A program made the translations under genes and the position numbers. Source: Caldithrix abyssi (GTDB lineage: Bacteria > Calditrichota > Calditrichia > Calditrichales > Calditrichaceae). Taken from it: a DNA stretch of 60,899 nucleotides. Numbering within the stretch: position 1 is the first letter of the stretch; the number at the start of each line of letters is the position of its first letter. Location of the stretch: the NCBI GenBank assembly GCA_011369465.1, contig DRQG01000067.1, positions 1 to 60,899 on the forward strand, written 5' to 3'. This document shows positions 1 to 9,890 of the stretch, one piece after another. The notes beneath the pieces were generated by a model. The model did not search any database. It was not told where the DNA came from and saw only the letters and a program-made list of their open reading frames with translations.

Positions 1-1286
1 CGCTCGGATACTTCCGAAATACAGCTCAGGGCAGCGGCGTCATACACATCCATATCGGTCGGTTCGCCTTTGAGCAAAGCCTGCACCAGACGGTAATCTT
101 CCAGAAAATCCATACCGCCATGCCCGGCGCCTTTGGCCAGTTTGCCGATATTGCGCCACAAAGGATGATCAAATTCTTCGCGGTATTTCTCCAGCGGTTC
201 CCACTGATCATTCGGACTGCGTCCCTCAATATAGATACGGTCCGGATACCCCATGGAAATGGCTTTCGTTCCCTGCACCAAATCAATACGACTGTAGGGA
301 CGCGGCAAATTGGTATCGTGATATAGGGTAATGGTTACATCATTCCTGGTTTTTATCAGGCTCACGTTCACATCACCCAAAGCATAGTCTATTTTAGCCC
401 ATTTGCTGTCGGGGCCCAAATGCTCGGCGGCAAACATTTTTAGCCCGCGCGACTTGCTGCTCATGGATACGAGGTAGTCAAACCGGTCGCCGCGGTTGAT
501 GCCGATACAGTTGGAAACCGGCCCCAGCCCGTGTGTGGGATACAGGTTACCGTTCCGTTCGATGGAATGTTTGATGCGCCACATGCCTTCATAGGCATCG
601 CCCAGCTTGTAATTACGCAAATCGTGCAGATACCCGCCGGCGGCATGGACGATTTCACCGAAAATGCCCTGGCGTACCATATTGAGCACCATCAGCTCGC
701 GACGGCCGTAATTACAGTTTTCCATCATCACACAATGCTTTTGATATTTTTCCGCTGTTTCCACCAACTGCCAGGCCTCTTCTATGGTAACGGCGGCGGG
801 AACTTCGGTTGCGGCATGTTTGCCGTTTTTCATGGCCGCCACACACACCGGCACATGCCAGCGCCAGGGCGTAGCCGTAAAAACCAGATCCAGGTCTTCC
901 TGTTCGCACATGCGTACAAAATCGTACTCGCCTTTGGAATAGCCGGTCGGTTTGGCAAAGCCGGCCTCGGTCACCCATTGTTGCATACGCTCCACCTTTT
1001 CGGGGACAATATCGCAGATGGCTTTAATTTCCACGTTATCAATCCGTAAGAAATTGCGTACATGGCTCGAACCCTGATTGCCCACACCCACAAATCCTAT
1101 GCGTACCTTTTCCAGCGGCTTGGTCTGCGGAACACCCGGTTTGGTAGCCAGCGATGGCGCTCCGTCTTTCGGGGCGCAGGCGCTTAATCCGGCAATGGCA
1201 GCGCCTACACTAACGGCGGCGCCCGCTTTAAGGAAGTCCCTGCGTTTCAGAGCTTTTTTGTCCTCTTTTTTGTTTTGTTCACTCAT
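1..1286 (-). CDS. GH109-type alpha-N-acetylgalactosaminidase (Gfo/Idh/MocA fold), C-terminus cut by window edge
   Basis: Partial gene that runs off the left edge; about 428 codons are visible. The start is ATG at 1286. The N-terminus has a twin-arginine signal with lipobox-like end (KRRDFLKAG, then LSAC), so export by Tat and anchoring in the envelope are likely. A Rossmann NAD-binding motif follows (GFVGVGNQGSSHV). The middle carries GH109-typical blocks: MMENCNYGRRELMVLNMVRQ, GGYLHDLR, NGNLYPTHGLGPV and GHGGMDFLEDYRLVQ. GH109 enzymes remove terminal alpha-GalNAc with NAD as a bound cofactor. It lies downstream of a HexNAc kinase and a nucleotidyltransferase on the same strand, which fits use of the released sugar. 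A generic Gfo/Idh/MocA dehydrogenase is the alternative, but the motif match to GH109 is strong. Confidence 0.85.
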   Translation of the reverse strand, partial: MSEQNKKEDKKALKRRDFLKAGAAVSVGAAIAGLSACAPKDGAPSLATKPGVPQTKPLEKVRIGFVGVGNQGSSHVRNFLRIDNVEIKAICDIVPEKVERMQQWVTEAGFAKPTGYSKGEYDFVRMCEQEDLDLVFTATPWRWHVPVCVAAMKNGKHAATEVPAAVTIEEAWQLVETAEKYQKHCVMMENCNYGRRELMVLNMVRQGIFGEIVHAAGGYLHDLRNYKLGDAYEGMWRIKHSIERNGNLYPTHGLGPVSNCIGINRGDRFDYLVSMSSKSRGLKMFAAEHLGPDSKWAKIDYALGDVNVSLIKTRNDVTITLYHDTNLPRPYSRIDLVQGTKAISMGYPDRIYIEGRSPNDQWEPLEKYREEFDHPLWRNIGKLAKGAGHGGMDFLEDYRLVQALLKGEPTDMDVYDAAALSCISEVSE

Positions 1287-1317
1287 AACGGTACCTCGAA
1301 GTAAATGGTTGGAGAGA

Positions 1318-1618
1318 TGTATTGGCCATTGGCTTTAAGCTGTCGGCTATTGGATGTTAGTATTCAGTTATCAGTTGTCAGTTATTGAGTTGTTGAGTTA
1401 TTTGGTTATTAGTTCCCCGTTCTTCATTCGTTGATCGATATTCGAAATTTTTGGTTATTGGCTGTTGGCTAATAGTTCTCGGTTTTCAGTTCCCAGTTCC
1501 CAGTTCCGAGTTTCCCCGCCACGGCGGGTTCTTCGCTTCGCTACGAAAGTTGCTAATTTCCAATTTCGAATTTCAAGTTTCCTAATTCAGATTCATCAAT
1601 TCCCTTTTCTCATACTCC
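1318..1618. repeat. Intergenic block of degenerate heptamer-like repeats with one 38-bp palindromic element
   Basis: The 333-base gap between the GH109 gene and the kinase gene has no ORF of its own. It contains GGCTATTGG-type words (about 1325-1353), TTATCAGTTGTCAG-type words (1360-1412), an ATTCG..TTCGAAATT word (about 1424-1452) and TTCCCAGTTCCCAG-type words (1480-1513). A 38-base hairpin element follows at 1514-1551, then AATTTC words to about 1605. The same word families recur in other gaps of the window. Confidence 0.85.
1514..1551 (+). repeat. 38-bp REP-like element, copy 1
   Basis: It starts with the hairpin CCCCGCCACGGCGGG (stem CCCGC/GCGGG) and continues with TTCTTCGCTTCGCTACGAA, which can form a second small TTCG/CGAA stem. 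It is identical over 38 bases to 18779-18816 and has two differences from 29932-29969. All three copies have the same orientation. Confidence 0.85.
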
Positions 1619-1619
1619 A

Positions 1620-2714
1620 TCACCTCATCTTTTTAATTATTTGCTTCATGTCCTCGTATTGTTCTTCCATGCTTTGCAGCAGTTTAAGCTGCGCACGGGT
1701 GCGCTGTAAATTATGATCGGGAAAATGTATTTTATAATAATGATCGCCATCGATATAGTCCGTAAGAAAACGAAGCGCCTGCGCATAGGCAAACAGTTTG
1801 GCGGAAAAAGCCAGATACTCGATTTCCAGCGGTAGCAGGAATGAGCCCGTTTCTTCCAGAAAACCCCGGGCATACGCCTCGAACAATTTTATATCCATGG
1901 ACACTTTTGTCAAATCTTTCTCGTCTTCCGCGCCTGTGTTAGCGCAGGTGCGAATGGCGTCGCCAAAATCGAAATGAACAAAACCGGGCATGACGGTATC
2001 CAGATCGAGAATGCACAGCACGCGGTCGTCCGCATCAAAGAGGATGTTGTTGAATTTGGTGTCATTGTGGGTGATACGGCGGGGAATTTTACCCGCAAGC
2101 ACCAGCCTGTGCAATACACTCATTTCATCTGCACGCCGCCGGATCATCTCAATTTCTTCTTTCACCCGGCCCGCCCGTTTTACCGGATCAGCTTGAACCG
2201 TCCGTTCAAACGTTTGCAGCCGTTTTTCGAGGTTGTGGAAATCGGGAATCGTTTCTTTTAAAGGGGGAGGCGGAAAATCGCTGAGCAGCGCCTGAAAGCG
2301 GCCGAAAGCCCGGCCGCCCTGATAGGCCTTTTCCGGACTGTTGACAATATCGTAGGTTTTACCGCCGGGGATAAAAAGCAGCATACGCCAGTAACCGCCC
2401 TGGGCATCTTTATAAAACAGCGCACCGTCTCTGCCGGGAATGAGGGTGAGTACGCGGCGGTCAATATCCTTCTCGTCGGCCTCTTCCAGCTTGTGACGGA
2501 TATGCCGGGTAACCCTAGCCATATTATTCATCAAGCCGGCCACATCGGGAAAGACGGTATCATTGATGCGCTGCAAGATATAATCCGGTCGGTCCGCTCC
2601 GGCCGTCGTTACCTTAAAGGTATCGTTGATATGACCGCTGCCGAAGGGCTTTATCCTGGCAGGATTTCCTTCAAGATTAAACTGTTGTGCGATAGCAAAA
2701 AGATTTTGCGGCAT
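1620..2714 (-). CDS. nahK: N-acetylhexosamine 1-kinase (NahK-like, APH fold)
   Basis: The product has 364 residues, close to the usual length of NahK. It would phosphorylate GlcNAc or GalNAc at C1 with ATP in the cytoplasm. The sequence matches the NahK pattern along its length: GSGHINDTF near residue 26, YILQRIND near 45, the catalytic loop THNDTKFNNIL with Asp about 218, the Mg-binding DLDTVMPG about 20 residues later, FDFGDAIR, and EDEKDLTKV. It starts 18 bases after the stop of the nucleotidyltransferase gene on the same strand, so the two are probably co-transcribed. Choline kinase or aminoglycoside kinase are the general fold alternatives, but FPDHNLQRTR near the end is NahK-like. Substrate choice between GlcNAc and GalNAc is inferred from the GH109 neighbour. 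Confidence 0.82.
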   Translation of the reverse strand: MPQNLFAIAQQFNLEGNPARIKPFGSGHINDTFKVTTAGADRPDYILQRINDTVFPDVAGLMNNMARVTRHIRHKLEEADEKDIDRRVLTLIPGRDGALFYKDAQGGYWRMLLFIPGGKTYDIVNSPEKAYQGGRAFGRFQALLSDFPPPPLKETIPDFHNLEKRLQTFERTVQADPVKRAGRVKEEIEMIRRRADEMSVLHRLVLAGKIPRRITHNDTKFNNILFDADDRVLCILDLDTVMPGFVHFDFGDAIRTCANTGAEDEKDLTKVSMDIKLFEAYARGFLEETGSFLLPLEIEYLAFSAKLFAYAQALRFLTDYIDGDHYYKIHFPDHNLQRTRAQLKLLQSMEEQYEDMKQIIKKMR

Positions 2715-2732
2715 CTTTCTTTTTCCGGATGG

Positions 2733-3638
2733 CTACCCCCATAACGGAGATGGATACATCCCGTCGGTAACCAGTTGACCTATTTTTTCGATAACAACCG
2801 GTTTGTCTTCTTTATATGTTACGCCAAACCAGCTTTCGTTGGTAGGCAGTACCTTAACCCGGGCGACGCCTTCGCGGATCAACCGGTCGATGACCGTGGG
2901 TAAAAGATACTCGGCTTTGGGATCGTTGCCGTGTTCCTTCAGGAAGTCGTAAAAATATTTTTCCAGATAGCCGAATATCGAAGGAGAGAAGCCCATCATA
3001 TTCATGGAAACGGGTGTGTTGCCATCAATGGAGTGCAGAGCGCCGTTTTCATCTTCGTATTGGGCGCCGCCGTCGGTTTTATATATTTTCGTTCTTTCCA
3101 CAATGCTTTGCAGAAAACCCTCATCGTCGGTCTGACACACGCCGCGCGATACATGGCCATGCTCGGACAGCGTTTTGGACAACTGATAACCTATGATACA
3201 ATATTCAAGCGCTTCATTATCCTTTTCTGAAAGAAAATCATACAGGATCTGATACGATCCTTTGCCGTAAAAATCATCCGCATTAATCACGGCAAACGGT
3301 TCCTTAACCGCCCGGTGAGCCACCCAGATGGCGTGTGCCGTACCCCATGGTTTTTTACGTTCCGCGGGAACTTTAAAACCGGCAGGAATATCGTTCAACT
3401 CCTGAAAGGCCAAATGCACTTCTATCTTATCTTCATATTTAGCAACCATATTACGTTTAAAATCTTCTTCCATATCCCTGCGGATTATAAAAACCACTTT
3501 TTCAAATCCGCACCGTCTGGCGTCATAAATGGAATAATCGATAATGGTCTCGCCCGAAGGACCAAACTGATCCATCTGTTTTAAACCGCCATAGCGGCTG
3601 CCCATTCCGGCAGCCAGAACAAGTAAAGTCGGCTTCAT
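2733..3638 (-). CDS. Sugar-1-phosphate nucleotidyltransferase, putative UDP-HexNAc pyrophosphorylase
   Basis: The product has 301 residues with the nucleotidyltransferase N-terminus LVLAAGMGSRYGGLKQMDQF (residues 6-25), then AVINADDFYG, which supplies the metal-binding aspartate, and GFSPSIF. These enzymes join a sugar 1-phosphate to a nucleoside triphosphate. As first gene of the run nucleotidyltransferase - HexNAc kinase - GH109, its likely substrate is the HexNAc-1-phosphate made by the kinase, giving UDP-GlcNAc or UDP-GalNAc. That substrate is inferred from context, not seen in the sequence. The start at 3638 gives a complete GSRYGG domain. Only a weak GGGAA lies about 8 bases upstream. 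Confidence 0.8.
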   Translation of the reverse strand: MKPTLLVLAAGMGSRYGGLKQMDQFGPSGETIIDYSIYDARRCGFEKVVFIIRRDMEEDFKRNMVAKYEDKIEVHLAFQELNDIPAGFKVPAERKKPWGTAHAIWVAHRAVKEPFAVINADDFYGKGSYQILYDFLSEKDNEALEYCIIGYQLSKTLSEHGHVSRGVCQTDDEGFLQSIVERTKIYKTDGGAQYEDENGALHSIDGNTPVSMNMMGFSPSIFGYLEKYFYDFLKEHGNDPKAEYLLPTVIDRLIREGVARVKVLPTNESWFGVTYKEDKPVVIEKIGQLVTDGMYPSPLWG

Positions 3639-3768
3639 TGGCTGTTTCCCGCTGTTTGGTTGAACAAATTGTCTCTATCCATTAAAAAGAAACTAACAAA
3701 GATAACCATACATTGCAAAACAGAGCGGAAGAAATTTAGTTGTTTTGGTTCTGTTAAAGTCGAAAAAA

Positions 3769-3797
3769 TTGAAATTTTGCTTATTGTGTTCTATCTT
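3769..3797 (+). promoter_or_regulatory. Candidate sigma-70-like promoter for the AbgT transporter gene
   Basis: TTGAAA at 3769-3774 and TATCTT at 3792-3797 are separated by exactly 17 bases, and the ATG lies 41 bases after the -10 box. The region 3639-3837 is a divergent intergenic space that should also hold the promoter of the nucleotidyltransferase operon. Box similarity is the only evidence. Confidence 0.4.
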
Positions 3798-3837
3798 ATC
3801 CTGCCAGACCCAAGCTTAATCATTAACGGAGTGAATA

Positions 3838-5361
3838 ATGGTCAAATCCAAAAAAAATTATATAGATCGATTTTTATCGTTGGTAGAAAGAGTGGGCAAC
3901 GCGCTGCCCCACCCGGCCACCTTGTTTTTTCTGTTTGCCGTGGGCGTTATTGTGCTCTCTGCAATAACCAGTTTATTTAACCTGGAGGTAATCCATCCCG
4001 GCACGAAAGCCGTCATCCGGCCGGTAAACTTGATGTCAGTAAAAGGGCTGCACCTGATCTTGGAAAATATGGTAACGAATTTTACCGGCTTCGCTCCGCT
4101 GGGCACGGTATTAGTGGCTATGCTGGGTATCGGGATTGCCGAGAGCAGCGGGCTTATTGGAACAGCCCTGCGTCTGTTGGTCATTTCCGCGCCTAAACGG
4201 CTGCTCACCTTTGTCATCGTCTTATCGGGTATTCTTTCCAATACGGCCAGCGAGGTGGGTTACGTGCTGCTGGTACCGTTGGGCGCGATTATTTTTCTGG
4301 CCCTGGGCCGGCACCCTATTGCCGGGATGGCGGCCGCTTTTGCCGGCGTATCCGGCGGTTACAGCGCCAATCTGCTTTTAGGAACCATCGATCCCTTGTT
4401 GGCCGGTCTGTCCGAAGAAGCGGCGCGGATCATTGACCCTAATTATATGGTCAATGCTGCGGCTAACTATTATTTTATGGCTGTTTCCACTTTTTTTATT
4501 GCCCTTGCCGGTACCTGGGTAACCGAAAAAATAGTTGTACCACGTTTGGGAAAATATAAAGGCGATGAACAGCCGGAAGAAATCAGGAAATTAACTGCAC
4601 AAGAAATACGCGGCCTGATTTATGCCGGTATTGCCACACTCGGTTTTATCCTGTTTCTGCTTTGGGGCATTGTACCGGAAAACGGTTATTTACGAAATCC
4701 GGAAAACGGAAGTATTTTGCACTCCCCCTTTATGGATGGAATCGTCGCTTTTATTTTTATCGCTTCCGCTCTGGCCGGCGTTGCCTACGGAATCGGCGCC
4801 GGCACCTATAAAAACGACAGCGATGTGATGAAGGGAATGGGGAAATCCATGGAAACCCTCGGTATTTACATCGTCCTGGTCTTTTTTGCCGCCCAGTTTG
4901 TGGCCTATTTTAAATGGACCAACCTGGGACTGATTATTGCCATCGAAGGGGCGACGTTGTTAAAGGCTTCCGGTCTCGGCGACATACCGCTTATGCTGGC
5001 ATTTATTCTCTTATCCGGGGTAATCAATATGTTCATGGGCAGTGCGTCGGCCAAGTGGGCTATCATGGCGCCGGTGTTTATTCCCATGTTCATGCTGCTG
5101 GGTTACAGTCCGGAACTGGTACAGGCCACTTATCGCATTGGCGACAGCGTTACCAATATCATCTCGCCGATGATGAGTTATTTTGCCCTGATTGTCGCTT
5201 TTATGACCCGCTACGAAAAAGAGGCCGGTATCGGAACGGTCATTTCCACCATGCTGCCCTATACGCTGGTTTTTCTGATTGTATGGGCGCTGTTGCTTAT
5301 CATCTGGCTGCTTATAGGCATACCGGTAGGGCCGGATGCGCCGCTATATTACAAGTATTGA
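3838..5361 (+). CDS. abgT: AbgT-family (p-aminobenzoyl-glutamate-type) transporter
   Basis: A 507-residue polytopic inner-membrane protein. The N-terminus [15 protein letters not shown], the re-entrant motif [39 protein letters not shown] and [17 protein letters not shown] are hallmarks of the AbgT family (YdaH/MtrF type). Known members export sulfonamides or import p-aminobenzoyl-glutamate using the proton motive force. The substrate here cannot be read from the sequence. Start choice: GGAG eight bases before ATG 3838. It is a single gene, divergent from the HexNAc operon and convergent with the activase gene at 5445-9890. Confidence 0.88.
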   Translation: MVKSKKNYIDRFLSLVERVGNALPHPATLFFLFAVGVIVLSAITSLFNLEVIHPGTKAVIRPVNLMSVKGLHLILENMVTNFTGFAPLGTVLVAMLGIGIAESSGLIGTALRLLVISAPKRLLTFVIVLSGILSNTASEVGYVLLVPLGAIIFLALGRHPIAGMAAAFAGVSGGYSANLLLGTIDPLLAGLSEEAARIIDPNYMVNAAANYYFMAVSTFFIALAGTWVTEKIVVPRLGKYKGDEQPEEIRKLTAQEIRGLIYAGIATLGFILFLLWGIVPENGYLRNPENGSILHSPFMDGIVAFIFIASALAGVAYGIGAGTYKNDSDVMKGMGKSMETLGIYIVLVFFAAQFVAYFKWTNLGLIIAIEGATLLKASGLGDIPLMLAFILLSGVINMFMGSASAKWAIMAPVFIPMFMLLGYSPELVQATYRIGDSVTNIISPMMSYFALIVAFMTRYEKEAGIGTVISTMLPYTLVFLIVWALLLIIWLLIGIPVGPDAPLYYKY

Positions 5362-5444
5362 TTTATTAAAGTGCGTAGCGGATTTTATGCAACACAAACC
5401 GTTTGCCCGGCTTTAAGGCGATCTGTTGCTACAATACTCTAATT

Positions 5445-8400
5445 TTATACCGTCTCAGTCGCTCCTTTTCCTATAAAATGCAGATAGGGCGCCAGCGCTT
5501 CGTTTTTGGGCGCGTTGGTGCCGTCGTAGATGATGGACACAATGGGGATGCCGATGTCTTTCTCCACCTTTTTAAATATCGCCTCGCTCACCAGCCCGGC
5601 GCAGCAGAATATGGGATTTACGTGTACGAACAATGAAATATCCGGAATATGTTCCAGCGTGCTGTAAATTTTAACGATATTCTGCGCCGTTTCCCCGCCG
5701 TGTTCCAGCGACATATTGTACTTTTTCAGATGCGCGAAGGTCGATTCATCAAATTCGGGGAATGTTTCATTGAGTATCGCGTTGGCGCTCTGGAAGAAGC
5801 GTTTTTCCACCCGCTCCAGCACCTCCACCAATAATTTGGAACGCAGCAGATTTACATATTGTTTTTCTTCCATATAATAAAAATTGCGTTTGGCGGCCAG
5901 CAGGCGCAGAATATAGTTGAACGGCGTGGTCACCACTTCGGCGCCAATGTCTTCCAGATAACGAATCAGGTTTTGATTGAACACATCGTTATCGCGCACG
6001 TACAAATCGCCAATGATGCTTACTTTGGGCCGTTTGCCAAAATCTTCGCTGACCGGTATTTCTTCCAATTGCCGCACGACTTCGTCAAAGAGTTCATCGC
6101 GGGATTGCCCCCCGGCAATCGCTTGATAAAAGGTTTGCCGGGCTTGCTCAATCACCCTGTCGGTAAGGCCGGGCGTTAACTCGTAGGGACGAATTTTGCA
6201 GGCCATTTTGCGCAGAAAACCGCCCAGCAGATAGGCCGAATAGACGTCATAGATCAATTCGTACGGCATACGGCGCATATCAAATTCCGTGGCAAACACC
6301 CGGATGCCCTTCCCGGTTTTGGTTTGTTCCAGCATCTTTTGGGCGATAACCGGATACTGAGGAAAGTTACAGGACAGGTTGGTTAACGTATTCAGAAAGA
6401 GATAGGTTTTTTCCGGTTCCAACCCTTTTTTCTGCACCGTTTCCACAGCTCCCTGCACAATAGTGCTGATGGGCAGACATTGTCCGTCGTTGATGCGCAG
6501 GCTGGATATTACGGTATCGGGCTGCTCGTCAATCAAAACCGGTTTGTAGCCGGCGTGTTCGAAGGCGGCGCAAATCAATTGGCCGGCCAGCGCATCGTAA
6601 TTGGGTATGAGGATGGTTCCCTCTTTCCCGGGCTCTCGGTCTATGACGGAATGATACATTTCCGGCGTGGCAGTTTCCTTTCTTGCGGCGTGATTGCGGA
6701 ACGACCGTACGGCCGCCTCGATACGCGTTTCATAACCTACGTCGGAGCCGTGTTCATCAAGCTGTAAGATAAGATAAGGCTTGTGATAGGCTTCCATAAT
6801 TTCCTTGAAATAGGTCAGAATAAATGAATCCGGCGCGCATTTGAAGGCCGTTAGGTAAACAGCGTACACATTGCGCTTGCGTCCGATGTATTCCGCGGCT
6901 TCCAGTATCTGATTGCCGAAACGCCAGTGATTCCAGCCCAGAAATTCCCGGCCGGCGGGACTGGATTCTTCTTCCAGCGGCGGCAGCATATCCTGAAAAA
7001 AGGTTTTGATGCCCATCTTGTTAAAGGTGGAAGGGATGTTCTTGTTGATTACCCGATCCAGCGCCAGATAAGGCCGTCCGACGAAGACGACCGATATATC
7101 GTCATCGTCCGTTACCTGTTCGCGGAATATATCGATGAGTTTCTGTTTGCGCCGTAAAAATTCGTCCCAGCTCTCATGAAAAGCGCTCTGAATTTCACGC
7201 GGGTCGTGGCGTATTTTTAGGGGCTGGGGCAGGCTGTCGTATATTTGCCGGATATTGAAAATGGCCGGTTTGCCCAGATCGATCAACGGGGCGATGCTTC
7301 GGCCTTTCAGATTCAATTCCTCAATATTCTGCACCATGGAACTGGCATAATTGGTGTAATAGCAAAACATAGACAACTGCTCATCCTTACGGGCTTCTTC
7401 CAGAATATGCGGCAGGAACAAATAATCACAGCGTTCCGTCAGGCTCATCACGTGCCCGTGCCAGTTGGAAATGGGCATGCAGAATTCCGCGCCGCTGATT
7501 TCCTTGCCGCGGGTCAGCCCTTCATCAGAAGAACGGGACAGCGCCACCTGATAGCCCAGCCGCTCAAAGAAATCCTGCCAGAAGGGAACGAATTCCAGCA
7601 GATTCAGCGTATTGGGTATGCCGATGCGGATGCGGCCGTTGTGTTTGTCGTTACCTTCCTGCCCGGTTTGCGGGGCAAAAACCCGGCGGCGCAGACTCAA
7701 CAAATTTAATTCCACATTTTCCCGCACTTTACTTAATGACTCATCCAGATGAATCGAAGGCAGGTTATCCATCGAAGGACGAAAATCGATGCGTTTGAGT
7801 TTTTCCAGAGAACGATCCAAATCGAAATCCAGCAAATTGTCGAAGAAGGATTTACGTTCTTCGGTGGGAATGTTTTGGTCGGCGGTTCTCCGGTTGGGCA
7901 TAAAAATCCGGCGCCGGCTACTCAGCAGATCGAAGCCGCTTCGGTTCATTCGGCGCGGTTTGTGGTCCGTCTCTTCCCGTCCGCACAAATAGCCCCACAC
8001 CACTTTATCATCGGCCAGCTCGATCACCTTCAGTTTGCAGTGATTATTGCACAGGTCGCACATATCGTCGCGCACTTCCAGGGATTCCTGATGAAATTCG
8101 ATCCCGCGAAAAACGGTTTGTCGAACCTGCTCTTCTTTTAACATAAGGCATACGCCCAGGGCGCCGGTGAGATGGCAGTACCGGCTTACAAAGATAGGTT
8201 TTTGCAGCTTTTGTTCGAAGGCGGCTACCAGCGCCTTGTTTTTGGCCGTGGCGCCCTGAAAACAGATCACGTTGCCGATTTTATTCAGATGCGCCACTTT
8301 GGAAAGGTAGTTGTCGCGCACCGAATGCAAAGCCGCGGCCAGCAGTTCTTCTTTCTCGTAACCCTGCTGCATCAAATGATTGAGGTCGCGTTCCATAAAC

Positions 8401-9890
8401 ACCGTACAGCGGTCGCTGGTCAGCGGCGAGGGCACGCCGGAAGCGCGGCGGGCGAATTCCTGCAAGGGCACATTGAGCCGTTTGGCCTGTTCCTCAATAA
8501 AACTGCCCGTACCGGCGGCGCAAACGTAGTTCATTACCGAAAAGGTAACCTGTCCGTTTTTAAGCACCGTAAATTTGGCGTCCTGTCCGCCGATTTCGAT
8601 GATGGTGTCCGTATCGGGGTTGAGCGCGGCGGCGGCGCGGGCGTGAGCGGTAATTTCGTCCACGGCTAAATCGGCCGAGATTACTTTTTGTATAAACTTG
8701 CGGCCCGAGCCGGTGGTGCCCACCCCCTTAAACTCGAACCGGATATGACGTTGTTCTTCTATTTCATCCAGAACTTTCAACAATTCCTGCACGGCCTTAA
8801 CCGGCTGCCCTTTGGTGCGGGTGTACAGCCCCAATAAAACATTGTTGTCCTCTTTGCGCGTATCCATCACCACCGCTTTGGTGCTGGTGGAACCGATATC
8901 GATACCCAGATAAGCGGGTATGGTTTCCTCTGTTTCCTGCAGATGGTACACGTCCACTTCCACGTTGCCGGACAGATAATGCGTGTGGCTGTCGAAATCG
9001 GGATATTGCGAATATTTGAGCTCCAGCTCGGGGAAGAAGTATTGTTTTTGGCGTTCTTCGTCGACCAGCAGATCGTCCAGATCATTGACGGGTTGGTGCA
9101 GATGCGCGGCCGGCGTATTCCGGGCGATTAGGGCGCAGCCCAGCGCGGCTACCGTTTCCGATTCCGGCGGAATATGAATGGGGTGACCGATAATTTCGGA
9201 CAGGTGGTGCATAACGCGGCGGTTTTTGCTGACCCCGCCGATGGCGAACACGGGCGGCTGCAGTTCCACGCCTTTTACCAGCGTATCGGCGATATTCTGG
9301 GCCAGCCCTTCGCACAGGCCGTCGGAAATGGCGGCTACGGAATAGCCCTGCTGCTGGCTGTGGATGAGATCGGTTTTGGCAAATACGGCGCAGCGCGTGG
9401 CGATTTTGGGGCGTTCGCCTTTAAAAGACGCCGCCAGATCGCTGAGTTCGGCGCTGCCGCCCAATCCCAGCCGTTCGGCCTGTTGGTCGAGGAAAGAACC
9501 GGTGCCGGCGGCGCAGGACGAGTTGGCGATGTATTTTTGGTAACGTCCCTGCTTGTCAAACAAAATCAGCCCGAAGGTTTCCCCGCCGATGGTAAACAGA
9601 CTGCGGACATGGGCCTGTTTATATTTTAAACCCTCTATTGCCGCCACCTGATCGTTAACCGTTAGGCCGCGTTTAAATATGACCGCCGCGCGTTGATTGT
9701 AGGCCAATCCTTTTAGCGGGACGCTGTCGGCGGGATCAAACCAGCTGCGTAAGGTTTTTAATATATTTCCATGATGAATATCATAGCCGGTTTTTACAAC
9801 CTCGCCGTTATGATCAATCAGGACAAACGAAACAGAAACAGAACCAATATCGATACCCAGATAAAATCCTTTTTCGGAATCGCCGCGCAT
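5445..9890 (-). CDS. Giant acyl-CoA dehydratase activase-like protein (two BadF/HgdC ATPase domains plus DUF2229)
   Basis: The product has 1481 residues. Two ASKHA ATPase modules lie in tandem: YLGIDIGSVSVSF (from residue 10) and YLGIDIGSTSTKAVVMD (about 325-345). Each has a cluster motif, SCAAGTGSFLDQQAERL (Cys126) plus TRCAVF (Cys167), and VCAAGTGSFIEEQAKRL plus DRCTVF. These correspond to the cysteines by which HgdC-type activators hold one [4Fe-4S] cluster per dimer. The middle has DLCNNHCKLKV, and the second half is a DUF2229/HgdB-like region (SGAEFCMPISNWHGHV, GRPYLALDR). The family drives ATP-dependent low-potential electron transfer to dehydratases or reductases. No dehydratase subunits lie nearby, so the partner is unknown. 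The start is fixed by AAGGAGGAAAGACC directly before ATG 9890. Confidence 0.85.
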   Translation of the reverse strand: MRGDSEKGFYLGIDIGSVSVSFVLIDHNGEVVKTGYDIHHGNILKTLRSWFDPADSVPLKGLAYNQRAAVIFKRGLTVNDQVAAIEGLKYKQAHVRSLFTIGGETFGLILFDKQGRYQKYIANSSCAAGTGSFLDQQAERLGLGGSAELSDLAASFKGERPKIATRCAVFAKTDLIHSQQQGYSVAAISDGLCEGLAQNIADTLVKGVELQPPVFAIGGVSKNRRVMHHLSEIIGHPIHIPPESETVAALGCALIARNTPAAHLHQPVNDLDDLLVDEERQKQYFFPELELKYSQYPDFDSHTHYLSGNVEVDVYHLQETEETIPAYLGIDIGSTSTKAVVMDTRKEDNNVLLGLYTRTKGQPVKAVQELLKVLDEIEEQRHIRFEFKGVGTTGSGRKFIQKVISADLAVDEITAHARAAAALNPDTDTIIEIGGQDAKFTVLKNGQVTFSVMNYVCAAGTGSFIEEQAKRLNVPLQEFARRASGVPSPLTSDRCTVFMERDLNHLMQQGYEKEELLAAALHSVRDNYLSKVAHLNKIGNVICFQGATAKNKALVAAFEQKLQKPIFVSRYCHLTGALGVCLMLKEEQVRQTVFRGIEFHQESLEVRDDMCDLCNNHCKLKVIELADDKVVWGYLCGREETDHKPRRMNRSGFDLLSSRRRIFMPNRRTADQNIPTEERKSFFDNLLDFDLDRSLEKLKRIDFRPSMDNLPSIHLDESLSKVRENVELNLLSLRRRVFAPQTGQEGNDKHNGRIRIGIPNTLNLLEFVPFWQDFFERLGYQVALSRSSDEGLTRGKEISGAEFCMPISNWHGHVMSLTERCDYLFLPHILEEARKDEQLSMFCYYTNYASSMVQNIEELNLKGRSIAPLIDLGKPAIFNIRQIYDSLPQPLKIRHDPREIQSAFHESWDEFLRRKQKLIDIFREQVTDDDDISVVFVGRPYLALDRVINKNIPSTFNKMGIKTFFQDMLPPLEEESSPAGREFLGWNHWRFGNQILEAAEYIGRKRNVYAVYLTAFKCAPDSFILTYFKEIMEAYHKPYLILQLDEHGSDVGYETRIEAAVRSFRNHAARKETATPEMYHSVIDREPGKEGTILIPNYDALAGQLICAAFEHAGYKPVLIDEQPDTVISSLRINDGQCLPISTIVQGAVETVQKKGLEPEKTYLFLNTLTNLSCNFPQYPVIAQKMLEQTKTGKGIRVFATEFDMRRMPYELIYDVYSAYLLGGFLRKMACKIRPYELTPGLTDRVIEQARQTFYQAIAGGQSRDELFDEVVRQLEEIPVSEDFGKRPKVSIIGDLYVRDNDVFNQNLIRYLEDIGAEVVTTPFNYILRLLAAKRNFYYMEEKQYVNLLRSKLLVEVLERVEKRFFQSANAILNETFPEFDESTFAHLKKYNMSLEHGGETAQNIVKIYSTLEHIPDISLFVHVNPIFCCAGLVSEAIFKKVEKDIGIPIVSIIYDGTNAPKNEALAPYLHFIGKGATETV

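Noticed and set aside
531-1049. 172-residue open frame on the plus strand
   Set aside because: It lies opposite the GH109 gene, which has clear motifs; the composition (many His and Phe) is typical of a reverse-strand shadow.
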